This document shows positions 11,226-22,583 of a stretch of 64,000 bases of DNA, piece by piece. Each line of letters begins with the position of its first letter. The first letter of the stretch is position 1. The translations under genes were made by a program, and so were the position numbers. The notes below the pieces were generated by a model, which saw only the letters and a list, made by a program, of their open reading frames with translations, made no database searches and was not told the DNA's origin. The DNA is from Jaltomata sinuosa (Eukaryota > Streptophyta > Magnoliopsida > Solanales > Solanaceae): contig QJPP01004107.1 of the NCBI GenBank assembly GCA_003996215.1, positions 1 through 64,000 on the forward strand, in the 5' to 3' direction.

Positions 11226-13351
11226 TGTAACACCTTGAAATTCTGATCCAGTTTTTAAACTTAAGAAATTTGAAAATTCTAAACTTTCCAAAAATGAAGG
11301 GACCAAACCATAGACCGTGGGTTGAACCACAATTCCTGGAGTGGATCCGTGGTTTAAGTCTGCCAGAATTAGTCTCTGTTCTGAGAATCACGGGTTGGTT
11401 CTACGGACCATAGTTCAGTCTACGGCCCATCCTTTCAACTCATGGAACCAGACCTGAAGGCTGACTGATTCCCAGGAACCACGAGTCAAGACTACGGACC
11501 GTACTTTGAATTACGGACCATCCTATTGACTCGTGGAACCTGATCTGAGGCTTGCTAAATCCCTTACAAATGATGAATTGGTTCTATAGACTGTAATCCA
11601 TTCTACGCTCCATCCTGTTGACCCATAGAATGTCTTCTGCAATTTGATCGTTTGGCCAGGAACCACGAGTGGGAACCACGAGTTGTGATTCAAACTACGA
11701 CCCGTGGAACCGACTCGTGATTCCTGAAGCCGACCCTTTTTATCAGCTTTTCTTAGTTAAATCCCAGGGATACTTTATAATTACCCACCCTTTTAAATCC
11801 TAAGTGAGGTCATTTTGGCCACTTTTAGTAGGGTTTCTACACATGTTAGCCTAAGTCCCTTCTCATTACCTAATTTATCTTTCAAAAAGGGAAAAGAACC
11901 TCTTCAAGCTCCAAGTCTCAAGCTTCAAGTTCAAGTCTCCTTTTCTTTTCAATTTCAAGTGGGTTAGCTTTAATCAAGGTATGTGGGTATTCAACAATGG
12001 GTTCATTTCACCCTTGTGCCCAAAACCCCTAATCTTTATTTTTGATTTCATGAACTTTCAAATTAGGGTTCTACCCAATTCTAATGGGTTTTGCTATAAA
12101 TTTCCTTTTGATGATTTTATTATGAAATTACTACTAAATTGCATGATGCTGCATGGGTTTTTACATTTGAACTCCTATTTCAAATTGAAGGCTAATTATG
12201 GCAAATTCTACATGCATAAATTGATTCAAGTAAATTGGGTATTTGATAGCATGTTTTCATGAATTTCAAGCAAGTGCATGCCTAGTTCCTATGTTTTATG
12301 AAAGTATGTGTTATTATGAAATTGAACTAGTGCCATGCAAGTTTTTGAGTTATGAATTATTCTGCAAGACAAGACATCCGATGTGCCATCAATGCTCATG
12401 AATCATTTTCTAAACCAAGGTTCGTGAGTAGTATGAAGATCCGGGGTATGAATATATTTATGAAAAAGTTTCGACATCTAGATATGTCACATGTATGTGA
12501 GCCTCATGTTATATGTTTTGGTAGTAGTATTTAGCACCGAGCGATGAGGGTTCTAGATTACCCAAGTCCAAAACTACGTTGCCACCGTAGGTTGCCCTCT
12601 GTGGCTTATTAAAGGATCCTTATGAACATGGTTCTAACCTTGGTCAGTTAGGACAACCTTTTTCAGTATGGGTGCATGACACTGGACTCCATGTAGCTCA
12701 TCATGGTTTAATGTCGCTTAAGAGAATCTCCCACATGATTATTTTCAAGCTATGAAGTTATATGATACTCTATTTTGAATCTTGACTTTACTTCATGTTT
12801 TATGTCTTATATCTTGATAATTTCTTATGCTATCTCTTATTATAAAAGAGCTCATTTTAAGCATGTTTTAAGTATGTTTTATCATGATCATGTATATCTT
12901 TCATACTCGGTACATCCTATAGTACTGACTCATATTTTGCGTTGCATCCTCTTGATGATGTAGATTCAGGTTCCCTTCCTCAGGAACGTGGCTAGAGATC
13001 GCAGGCCATTTCCAGTTAGTGTTGGTGAGTCCTCATTGTTCGAGGGCTAGTTATGACTCTAGTTAGTTTTTGGTTGTTACTTTCTTACTTCGAGTTAGCT
13101 AGGGTCTTATCCTAGAAACTCCCTTTGTCATGTGTAGAGGCTTTTCAAACATAGCCAGTATTCGAGTCTCTCTTTTAAAACTATGTTTCGTATTGACTTA
13201 TCATTTATGGATTTGGGTTGTATAATGTTCTATCTATGCTTCTGCTATGATTTCTTATGAATGACTAAGTATGCTATGACCAAGGTTTAGTTTAGGGCAC
13301 TCATGCCTAGGATCCCGTGTTACGTCTAGGGGGTAGCCTCGGGGCGTGACA
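11226..13351 (+). repeat. 3-prime LTR of element B, 2.1 kb
   Basis: Begins TGTAACACC and ends GGGCGTGACA. The first 500 bases hold many copies of ACCACGAGT/ACTCGTGG-like motifs around ACGGNCCGT cores. AAG-GTATGTGGG at 11976-11985 is a strong splice-donor-like site, conserved in related LTRs D, F and J. The sequence GTCCAAAACTACGTTGCCAC near 12567 recurs in every LTR of this group. Bases just outside the end are TTATC. Confidence 0.9.
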
Positions 13352-14339
13352 TTATCATTCCTAAAATCGCCTAGGATGACTAATAAACTCCAAAGGTCAT
13401 CATAACTTAGTATATTTCACAAAAGAAGTTCCTCATTTCCTCACACAAGGGTTCTCAAGTCAAGATTTCTTCAAGTAAGGTCTAGGGCACTCCCAAGCAA
13501 AGTTTCTACGTGAAATTTCTCTATTTCAAGTATGTAAGGATAACCATAGTGAGGAACCCTGTTATTCCTCATGCCCTACATCTATAGTTTTAGTATTTGC
13601 AAGATTAGACTATGCCCTACATCTATTGTTTCAGTATTTGCAAGATTAGACCTAAGGTTTATACCCATAATCCATGAATTTGAATTTCTCATATAACAAG
13701 TCATTCGTTGTAGATATTATTGATGGAATTATTGTTATTCATATCATTGGAAAATCCTTGATTTATAGTTCATTCTTATTCTTCCACATGAACCCCTTTG
13801 TAGCTAAAGATGATTTTGAATGCATTATTATATTAGACATATTTCATATTTTATATGAAAAGGCTAGTTTCAGACTCTAGACAAGCATTTCAGAAAAACA
13901 TTTTCATCCTAGTTAAGTTTAGCTACGGAGCATGATTTCAGAAACTAAAAACCTGTTTTAGAAAACAAACAGTTTGAGTATAGATGCTCACCACCTATAA
14001 ATCTCAATCAGTTGAACACCAGGCTCACTAGCTATATACTTTTATGCAGTGACTTTGATCTAGAAGCTCTACAGCTAATTTACTATTGCCTTAGATAGGC
14101 TTTTTTTATAAGCAATGTTTTAGGAGGATTATTCAGCACAAGGATAGGGAAAGGCTTTAAACAACCCAAACCCATAAAACTACATTGCCAACGTACGATA
14201 GGGTCGTACCGTTGATTCATATGACTCCTCATTTAGCCCTAAAGTGGCTTAGGTCTGGATCCACAGCTTATTTTAGGTCCTTACCCTATCAAGGTCTGGA
14301 ACATCTCTCCCAAGCAGGCAAAAGGTTGGACATCATGCT
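13352..14339 (+). repeat. Diverged LTR-like relic between B and C
   Basis: No convincing coding frame. The stretch ending near 13530 (CTTCAAG, CAAG-GTATG-like, GAGGAACCC) and the phrase AACTACATTGCCAACGTA near 14181-14198 parallel the transcribed middle part of the B/D/F LTR group, so this looks like an older, more diverged LTR of the same kind with its ends lost. A short open frame at 13674-13880 and another at 14185-14412 carry no recognisable domain. Confidence 0.35.
13571..13652 (+). repeat. 41-bp tandem duplication
   Basis: Two adjacent copies beginning ATGCCCTACATCTAT at 13571 and 13612 and ending GCAAGATTAGAC differ at about two positions. A recent local duplication inside the LTR-like relic. 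Confidence 0.8.
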
Positions 14340-15875
14340 TTATCTTAGGCATATTTATACACCTAAGTATCATTATCTATGCACATTTAGCTTAGTTTTG
14401 AGGATAACTTGATGTGATATTAATGTATATATTGTGTATGTGTGTATTTGGTTGCTAAATTGCATGTTTAAAGTGTTTAAGGTGCATTTGGTGCAAGTCA
14501 AGAGTCAAAATAATCAAATAGAGTTTAGCCGAGAAAACTAGTGGTGCTAGCTTGAGTTATGCGTCTTCTAGTGTACTTTGATGAGCTCTATTGTATTGTA
14601 TGGACTAATGTTTGATATGAATTGATGTAGAAAATAATTTTAGGATCTATGGAAGCTAAATGAAGCCTACAAATAAGCCAGAAGAAGTGGCGAATCAAAA
14701 AACAAGTGTACAAGGAGAAGAGAGCAAAAATCAGACGAATGCTCGCCTTTTGGAAGGGGCCATGCGAAGCAGCCCCCAAGTCATGGGAGGAGGCCATGCC
14801 TCACACTCTCCAAGTCAGGGGAGGATTCCATGCCTCGCACACCCCATCATAAGGGTCCACTGGTTTGGCCGTGCATCCAGCCACGTAATGCAACCCCCCT
14901 CCCTAAAACGTCCAAAATCGGGTTTTTAACTTGGTTTAAGTGGGGGAAAAGTTGTAAATTCATATGTATCTTATGGGGAAGCCTATGGACGACCTAAAAT
15001 ACTATATAAGGAGTACGTAGCCACATTTATACACATCTTTAGGAATATTCATGAATTGGAGAGCAAAGGAGACATCAAGGAGCTCAAACTAGGGTTCTTT
15101 GTTCTTAAAACTTTTCGTTCTTGTAGTGTTACTTTAGCAACTCATCTATGGAGATTTGTTGTATGACTATGAGTGGATAAACACCCTCTTCCTAGTTATG
15201 GTTTTATAGTTGGTTTATATGTTTATAAAGTCATGTGATTGTTCTTGCATTCTTGTTTTACTATTCTAAAGCGTCATGAACTTTAGGATAAATCTAAGTC
15301 TTGAAATGAATTGACCATAGGAGTGGAGGGACAGAATGAAGAACCCAAGGAGTGTGTATCATGTATTTAATTGGTAGATATAAATTGTAAAGGATTATTT
15401 TTAGTTAGGATAGTAATATACCTAAGCGCCCCACTTGGTTAATAAAATGGGAAGATAGTTTAATGCATCTGAGCTAAAGATTTATATCTCCGCTCAACAA
15501 TGTAGTTGTGAGATTAATTTGGATAGATGACTTAGAGGATGAACATTCCTAAGTTGCACTACCAACCCCGTGGATCAACAATCACGATAAACACCAAAAT
15601 TGGCTAGAAACCAGAGTTATGCATGACTGTGAAGTAAATGCCTCAACCCTAGATTTCTCCATATATTGTTTACAATCCAAATTTCATATTGTTGTTATCT
15701 CTAGTGCAAAACTCAACCTTTTCTTGGTTATGAATTGCACTTGTTTAACTTCAACAGTAACAATTAAGTAGGATCACCTGCTAAACACCAAGTCCCTGTG
15801 AGATCGATATTCAGCTCACAAGAGCTACTTTATTACCTTCACGGCCATGTACACTTGCGTGTGCGCTTGAATGCA
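14340..15875 (+). repeat. 5-prime LTR of element C, 1.5 kb
   Basis: Matches 22584-23817 from ATCTTAGGCRTATTTATACA onward. The first two bases read TT here and TG in the other copy. A TATA box (ACTATATAAGG) lies at 15001-15011 and is kept in the second copy near 23215. The U5 end carries GAGATCGATATTCAGCTCAC and closes with ATGCA at 15875, nine bases before the primer site. Confidence 0.85.
15001..15011 (+). promoter_or_regulatory. TATA box of element C LTR
   Basis: ACTATATAAGGAGTA is preserved in both LTR copies despite divergence around it, and it sits in the middle of the LTR where U3 should end. Confidence 0.6.
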
Positions 15876-15884
15876 ATAAGTTTT

Positions 15885-15902
15885 TGGCACCGTTGCTGGG
15901 GA
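15885..15902 (+). other. Primer binding site, Asp tRNA type (element C)
   Basis: TGGCACCGTTGCTGGGGA is two transitions away from the Asp-tRNA complement TGGCGCCGTTGCCGGGGA used by Athila elements. Both changes are of the deamination type. Confidence 0.85.
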
Positions 15903-15964
15903 TTTGAAAATTAGCAACCTTCTAATTCTTAGTTTTACTATTTTGTTTGATAAGTGCTAACACC

Positions 15965-16634
15965 ATGGTTTTAGCTACTGAATTTGCAGGTACAAGTTTG
16001 AATCTTGAGCAAGCTTTAAAGGGAGAGGGAATTGGTTGAACCACATCCCGAACTAGAGTGTCGCTTACCAATAGAGAAGAAGCAACACTTCTCTATCCAA
16101 TCCCGCAAGTTCAACAGGATGAGAATATTCCTACAGTAATGGTTGATGAACAACCAGCCTGCAAGATAGTGCGAGAAGTGGCAATCCCACTCGCAACTAA
16201 TATAACCTCTTGTTTTCAGAAGCTGGCCACAGGAGGCAGATTTGAGCTGAAACAAAATATAGTGCAATCATTGCACACAAGCGTACAATTTATTCTTGTC
16301 GCATGAGGATCAACAGGTCTATATTCAGAGTTTTTTGGAGATAAGCGACACATTCATTCCCATAAGAATCTCCACAGACTACATGAGGCTCACACTTTTC
16401 TGATTCTCACTTTTAGGAGAAGCAAAGAAATGGTTGAAGGCATAACCTTCAAACTCAATCACAACTTGGGATGACTTAGCAAAGAAGTTCCTCATTCGAT
16501 TCTTTCCATTAGGTAAAACTGCAAAGTTGAGGAGCAAGATTTTATGTTTCAAGCAAAAGCCAGACAAAAAGCTCTATCATGCGTGGGAGAGATTCAAGTC
16601 TCTCATCAGATATTGTCCATATCACCAGAAGACT
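15965..16634 (+). pseudogene. Athila-type gag, part 1 (before solo LTR D)
   Basis: The start chosen is the ATG at 15965 (MVLATEFAGTSL), shortly after the primer site. TGA near 16037 and a frameshift near 16285 break the first part. From about 16290 a second frame gives the conserved gag core (FLEISDTFIPI, DYMRLTLF, LLGEAKKWLKA, TTWDDLAKKFLIRFFP, KLYHAWERFKSLIRYCP) with stops at about 16399 and 16441. The frame is cut after the codon ending at 16634 by the LTR inserted at 16635 and resumes after 18850. Confidence 0.85.
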
Positions 16635-18845
16635 TGTAACACCCTGGAAATAAAACCAACTATCTAATTTGAAATCTCAGAAAAATTCCATGTTTCAGGA
16701 ATGACGGGCCCAAACCACAGACCGTGGTTCGAACCACGGGTCATGGAATAGAACTGTGATTCCTATCTGTTTCAGTCTCTGGTTTGGAACCACGAGTGGG
16801 TTCTACGGACCATGGTTCAAACCACGGGTCCATCCGATCCACTCGTGGAACACAGATCAAAGGAGTGGCAAGTCCCTCAAGTTTTACGACTAACTTCTAT
16901 GGCCCATCATTCGAATGACGAACCATCATTTTGACTCATGGTTTGATCCAGAGGTCACCTAAGTCCCCAGCAACAACGACTCTAAACGATAACCCATCGT
17001 TTGTTCTATGGGTCTATCCAGTCGACCTGTAGAAATGCTTCTGCAGCCTGTTGGTTTGGCCAGAAACCACAGATGGAAACCACGAACTGTGGTTTGTTCT
17101 ACGGTCCGTGAAATCCACCTGTGGTCACTGGAAGTCAACCTTTTAACAACTTTTCTAAATTATTTCCCAGGGGTATTTTAGTCATTACCTACCCTTTTAA
17201 CTCCTAAGTGAGGTTGTTTTGACTATTTCAAAAAGGGTTTTTACCCTTATTACCCCAAGTCTCTTCTAAATCCTTCATTCACCTCCCAAAAAGAAAAAGA
17301 GCTCTCTCTAGCTCAAGGTCTCAAGCTTTAAGTTCAAGTCTCCTAAGTCTTTTCATTCTAGTGGGTTAACTCCAATCAAGGTATGTGGGTATTCAACAAT
17401 GGGTTCCTTTCTTTCTTGTGCCCAAAACCCCCAATCTTTATTTTGAATTATGAACTTGTGAAATTAGGGTTTTGATTTAAATTGGGGAAAACTTATGAAA
17501 TCAGTTTCTATGCATCAATTCATGGTTTCTTATGGTTTATCTATGATTTTATTAAGATTCCTTAATTGGTTTCAAAAGCCCATGTATTAAAGTTAAATTC
17601 TAGCATGAATCCATTGAATTGCATGATTTCAAGTGAAAGTTTACATGTTTAGATAACATGTCCTTATGTATTTACGAAATTGCATGTCTAATTCTTCAAG
17701 TATGATTTAAGAAAGAAAAGTATATTTGAATTATGGCTATGCTAAGCTTTAAGGATTTTGAAGTATGAACAATATGACATATGATATGTCTCTATGTTTT
17801 ATGAAAGGTTTGGTATCTAGATGTGCCTACCTAAGCTATGAGAATTGCATGATGCCCGATGTATTTTCATGCTTTTCGAATAAGATTTGGCATGAGATTG
17901 TGCCACTATAAAATTATGAGCTATATGTACATGCTTTGGGAGTAGTATTTAGCATCGAGCGATGAGGGTTTGATTACCCAAGTCCAGAAACTACGTTGCC
18001 AGCATAGGTTATGAAATGAAGTGACATATGGGATTAAGAGAGTGGATCCATATCTTGATAATGGTTTCATGTATCTTAGCGGGCATTAGGGCAGTTTTGC
18101 CAACTAGGGTTATATAGTTGGGGATGGTGACTTGTTCCTTGGCAGGGTTCAAGTCAACTTTGCTAACTAGGGTTATATAGTTAGATTCCATGTAGCTCAC
18201 ATGGTCTAATGTCGGTTATAAGAAACTCCCATATGAATGATTTCAAGTTTTCTAAGCTTATGATATCTTATGTTGAGGTTTTGACTACGAACTCATGCTT
18301 ATTACTCAAATTATGATATGTACCTATGGCATCTTTGATTATGCATGAACTCAAATTTTAATTATGTTTTAATCATGTTTTCATATTATACGCATATCCC
18401 GCATACTTGGTACATCATATAGTATTGACGCATATCTTGCGCTACATCTTGTGATGATGCAAATTCAGGTGTACCTCCTCAGATTTGTGGCTAGAGTTTC
18501 TCGGCCACTCCTAGATAGTTGTCAGTGTGTCCTCTTAGGTCGAGGACTAGTTATGTTTTTAGCTTGCATTAGCTTTTCATTCTGCACTTTAAGTTAGCTA
18601 GGGTCTTGTCCTAGCAACTCTTTATGTTGAGTAGAGGCTTTTCAGACATAGACAACTTTGAGTCTCTTTTTGGGCTTTGTATTTCCATTTGACTTGGATT
18701 ATCCATTTATATGATTTTGGATTTATCTATTATACTTTCGCTTATCTTTTATTATGCTTGAGAATGCTATGACCAAGGGTTAGCTTGGGGCACTTGTGGT
18801 CCCGAGTCCCGTGTTATGTCTAGGGGGTAACCCCGGGGTGTGACA
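16635..18845 (+). mobile_element. Solo LTR D, 2.2 kb, inserted in the gag of element C (duplication AGACT)
   Basis: Begins TGTAACACCCTGG at 16635 and ends GGGTGTGACA at 18845, with AGACT on both sides (16630-16634 and 18846-18850). No internal region or second LTR is present, so unequal recombination between two LTRs is the likely origin. Its family is close to the LTR of B: shared start, the ACCACGAGT/ACTCGTGG array, AAG-GTATGTGGG at 17378-17387, AACTACGTTGCCA near 17990, and the TAGGGGGTAACCCCGG end. The flanking gag frame continues exactly across the site. Confidence 0.93.
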
Positions 18846-19846
18846 AGACTAATGAGATATTATCTCACACTTTTGTTAAAAGTCTTGACCATAACACAAA
18901 AATTTTGCTAGATTCAGTGGCAGGTGGTCAGGCTTTGGAAAAAACCTATAATGAGTTGTATACTCTCCTCGACCGTATTGCACAAGGTAATATAGAGTGG
19001 CATGGTGATATGTACAGAAATATGGTGAAGAAGCCTACAGGTATGCTCGAGGTGGATAGCATCACAACATTGGCTGCATATTTGGCCACTTTTCAGAAGC
19101 AGGTGATGACTCAGTTCAACAAATTGAATATGGCTCAACCTCAGGCTCAGTTTAATGCAGTACAGCAGGTTTGGACTTTGTGTGAAACTTGTGGTATTAG
19201 TGGTCATTCGGAAGACTTGTGTGGAGCGAATTCAAAGTCGGTAAATTTTGCAGGCAATGCACAGAAAAATAATCAAAACTATGGTAATGCCTACAATTGT
19301 AACTGGCAGAGTCCGCCCAACTACTCTTGGGGAAATAATCAGGCTCAACTGCAGCAGTTTCAGCTGTAGCAAGTTGTCCAGACTAACACTCAGGCCAATA
19401 ATATGGAAGAGACTTTGAAAAAGATTTTGGCCAACCAAGAACAAATGGCTGCAAAAATCAAAAATCAGTAACTACCTTAAAAGAATTTCGAGATACAGAT
19501 GGGTCAGTTAGCTCAGGCACAAAATGCAAGATCCAAAGGGGGTCTGCCTAGTGACACAGAAGCTCCAAAGCAGGTTATGGCAATAACATTAGGGAATGGT
19601 AGATATTTGGGTGATGCACCTCCAAAGAAAAATCATGAGGTGCAAACAGAATTGGTCACACCTAAGCAGACAGAAAAGCAAGTTGAACACAAAGAAGCTG
19701 ACAAAAAGGAGAAGTCTGAGTACTCTAATAAAAAATCAATTGAGCATACTCAAGACAGACCACCACCACCATTTCCTCAAAGGCTTGTAAAAGCCAAAAT
19801 GGATGCTTATTTTAAGAAGTTCTTTGACACGTTCAGAGAACTTCAC
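18846..19846 (+). pseudogene. Athila-type gag, part 2 (after solo LTR D)
   Basis: Continues the gag frame interrupted at 16634: VAGGQALEKTYNELYTLLDR, then a zinc knuckle C-ET-C-GISG-H-SEDL-C at about 19180-19221, then an Asn/Gln-rich tail. In-frame stops occur at 19367 (CAG expected), about 19469 and 19478. A Lys/Glu-rich linker and the proline-rich PPPPFPQRL lead to the protease. A frameshift near 19870 follows. Confidence 0.8.
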
Positions 19847-20430
19847 ATTAACCTTTCTTTGTTAGATGTTTGCAGGGAATGCCTAAGTATGCTAAGTACT
19901 GGAAGGATATGGTGGCGAACAAAAGAAGACTTGCAGATAATGAGACTGTGGTACTTAATGAAGAGTGCAGTTTGATGGTGATAAGCAAGATGCCCAAAAA
20001 GCTCAAGGACCCTGGGAATTTCACCCTCCATATACAAATTGGTGAAAGTGATTTTTCCCAAGCCTTGAGTGATTTGGGGGCAAGCATCAACTTGATGCCT
20101 CTGTCAGTGTTTAATACTCTTAGGTTGGGGAAGTCGAGGCCTGCATCAGGTGTGCTATAAATGGGGGACAGAATTAGATTAGTCCCTGAAGGAATTATTG
20201 ATGATGTTCTCATCAAAGTTGGTTAATTCATTATTCTTACTGACTTTATTATTCTTGACTATGATGTAGACAATATGGTACTAATCACATTGGGACATCC
20301 ATTCTTGGCTATTGTTAGATCATTGATAGACGTGAGAGAGGGCACGCTCAAGATGAGATTGAATGATGAAGAGGTAGTCTTCAAAGTGTACAAAGCACTC
20401 AAAGGCCCTCACACTACAAGGATTTATGTA
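19847..20430 (+). pseudogene. Athila-type aspartic protease, broken
   Basis: After QGMPKYAKYWKDMVANKRRL the frame gives ALSDLGASINLMPLSVF, the protease active-site region of Athila elements, with the Asp codon at 20071-20073. Further on come LGHPFLAIVRSLIDVREG and LKMRLNDEEVVFKVY, the usual end of this domain. TAA at 20158 and 20224 interrupt it. The RT that should follow is not present. Confidence 0.75.
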
Positions 20431-22583
20431 TGATCACAACATTAGATGTGGAGGAGTGTCTTGTGGTGATGAGCAAAAATCTAATTACCTCTTTGGACTC
20501 TCTCATGGAGCTGCCCGATTTGACAAATAAGCCTAAGCCTGAAAAACGTAAATAGAATCCTGAAAGGATAGGTGTAAGAAAGGCTACAAACATCGACTGT
20601 GAGCATACAAGAGAGCAAAAAAGAAGGATAAAATGAGCCCCAAGTGAGAGGTAGAGGAAGAGAGACTGTGGATGATGGTTTTGATATAAGTCATGCCGCC
20701 ACAATAAATCAGGTGCTGCTTGGGAGGCAACCCAAGTCAAGGTAGCATTTTTATTCTTTTTAGTTTTTCTTTAGTATCGCCTTTGGTTTTATTTTTGTGT
20801 TGAGTTGACAGGTTAAAGGGAAGTTTGAGTACCTGAGATCTTAGCTAATGAGCATGGAAAACACTTAGTACGGGGTTCTATGGACCTCTTTGATGGACTT
20901 GGTGCTACTAGCTAGGCCTAGAGGCCTCAGGGAGTGTTTCTATCCTTATATTGAATTTATTCTTTGGGGACAAAATATGATTTTAAGTGTGGAGTGAGAA
21001 TCTTCCAAGTTTTTAAGATTAAGTGCGCTATAGGATTTCTATTTTTTATTTATTTGCAAGTTTTTGATTAAACTAAAAAATATTACAAAAAGATTTTATC
21101 TTTGTTTGTTTTCAATTTTTATGTTTGGTCTGTTTAGTAGAATCACACTTCACCCACCCCTCGGTTTTTCTTTTTGATTCTTTTCTGAAGGGGAGCCCTT
21201 TGAACCCAGTATCCTTTTTGATTTTTATGAGTAAATTTAAAAAAAAATTGTCATTAGGAATAAATAGAGATTCTCTAGCTAGGTGCTACACATGATTACT
21301 TGTTGCAAGTTGGTGTTGAATTCTATGGCATGATTTGAACAATTGAATGTCTACTGTGAGACACCTAGGCTCTTATATCTGACTCTTGTTGGCTTAAATT
21401 TGAATTCTTGCAATTGCTTGATTGAGAGTCTACGGGTATCCTTCTTGATTTGAACATATGCCAAGTGTGAGTGAGGTTTTTGTTATATTCTATATTGTAT
21501 TTTCGTATCTAGAACTTGCCCCGTGTCTTTCCAAAGAGAAATACAGAATGTTGAGCTTAGGAGATGATATAGGCATTTATTTGATAGCCATGTTTTATAC
21601 CCTCTTTATCTACCCTTTATGTATAACCTTAGTTATCCCCATTGAACGTTTAGCCTATTCTTTGGTAGCCTCATATATAGCTTATTCCTTTTCTTTTAAT
21701 TGCCCGCAATTTGAACCAAAACTCCTAAGCGCTTTAGTTGAGAAATTAAGATGTTAAGGAGTGTAAAACTATAGAAGGAAAAAGTGAAATTGAAGCCCCA
21801 AGGAAATAGCTTTTGGTGTGTTGAAAAGATTAATGTGTTGTTGGTAGGGAGTAATATAATAAAAAGAAAAATTGATCAAAAAAAGTGAATCATGTGGTGA
21901 TATCAAATACTCCATGCTAACGATGTGTAAGCTAGCTTAAAAAGATTGGGGGGGGAAAAAGAGAGTATAGAAGATAATAGTGGTGTAAACTAGGTTGGTT
22001 GGAGAGGAGTTTCATGTAAAGTGTGATGTATTAAAGCGCTTAGGGAAGATAGTCACTATTCTTGACCAAATAGTTTCTACCCGCCCCTTAGCCTACATTA
22101 CATTCCTTAAAGTCCTACTTGATCTTGAGCTTTGACATTCTAATATTATTGGAGTACTGCACTAAGGTAAAGCTTATGTTTCATCCTATGTGACATGTAA
22201 ATTCTTTCTGAGAGTGAGTGAAATTTGATTCTTACACCCATTCTTGTGATAATTTGCACACGTGTGAGTGAATATGGGTGACTCTCTTGTGGTGAGGGCG
22301 CATGTTTAATGATAGATAGGTGACTTATATGACATCTTTGTTGAGTAATGTACATGAGTTTTCTAACTTGGTAGAGTCAATTCTTGAGGCTAGGAAGTTT
22401 AAAAGTAGTATTCATGTGATTCCAAGTGTAATATGGCATGCCGAATGTAGAACTTGCTATTCATACGGTCGTGGTAGTTCTAGCTTAAGTATCCTAGTTT
22501 TAATAGTGATGTTAGAGTCTTCCTTGATTGTGATTAATTTAAAGAGTTGTTCAAGGACGAACAAGGCTTTAAGTGTGGGGTGG
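20431..22583 (+). other. 3-prime noncoding region of element C, with pol missing
   Basis: About 2.1 kb with no RT, RNase H or integrase motif on either strand. GGTGCTGCTTGGGAGGCAAC near 20711-20730 is a phrase found downstream of integrase in Athila elements, so the deletion removes everything from the RT start to the end of integrase. The remainder is AT-rich with short unrelated open frames (for example 21458-21757). It ends with the purine-rich AAGTGTGGGGTGG at 22571-22583, the likely polypurine tract. Confidence 0.6.

Larger units (their letters stand above)
5543..13351 (+). mobile_element. Element B: chromovirus (Tekay-like) Ty3/Gypsy element, truncated 5-prime LTR
   Basis: Order: LTR remnant (5543-6213), initiator-Met PBS, gag with zinc knuckle, protease, reverse transcriptase, RNase H, integrase, chromodomain, polypurine tract, full 3-prime LTR (11226-13351). 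Only the last 0.67 kb of the 5-prime LTR remains; it matches 12684-13351 with about a dozen mismatches in 195 hand-aligned bases, so roughly 6 percent divergence. The missing 1.45 kb prevents a target-duplication test. The polyprotein has one clear frameshift and about fifteen in-frame stops, so it cannot be active. Confidence 0.9.

Noticed and set aside
13352..14339. Host gene exons between B and C
   Set aside because: No splice-framed coding stretch or protein similarity recognised; LTR-like phrases explain parts of it.
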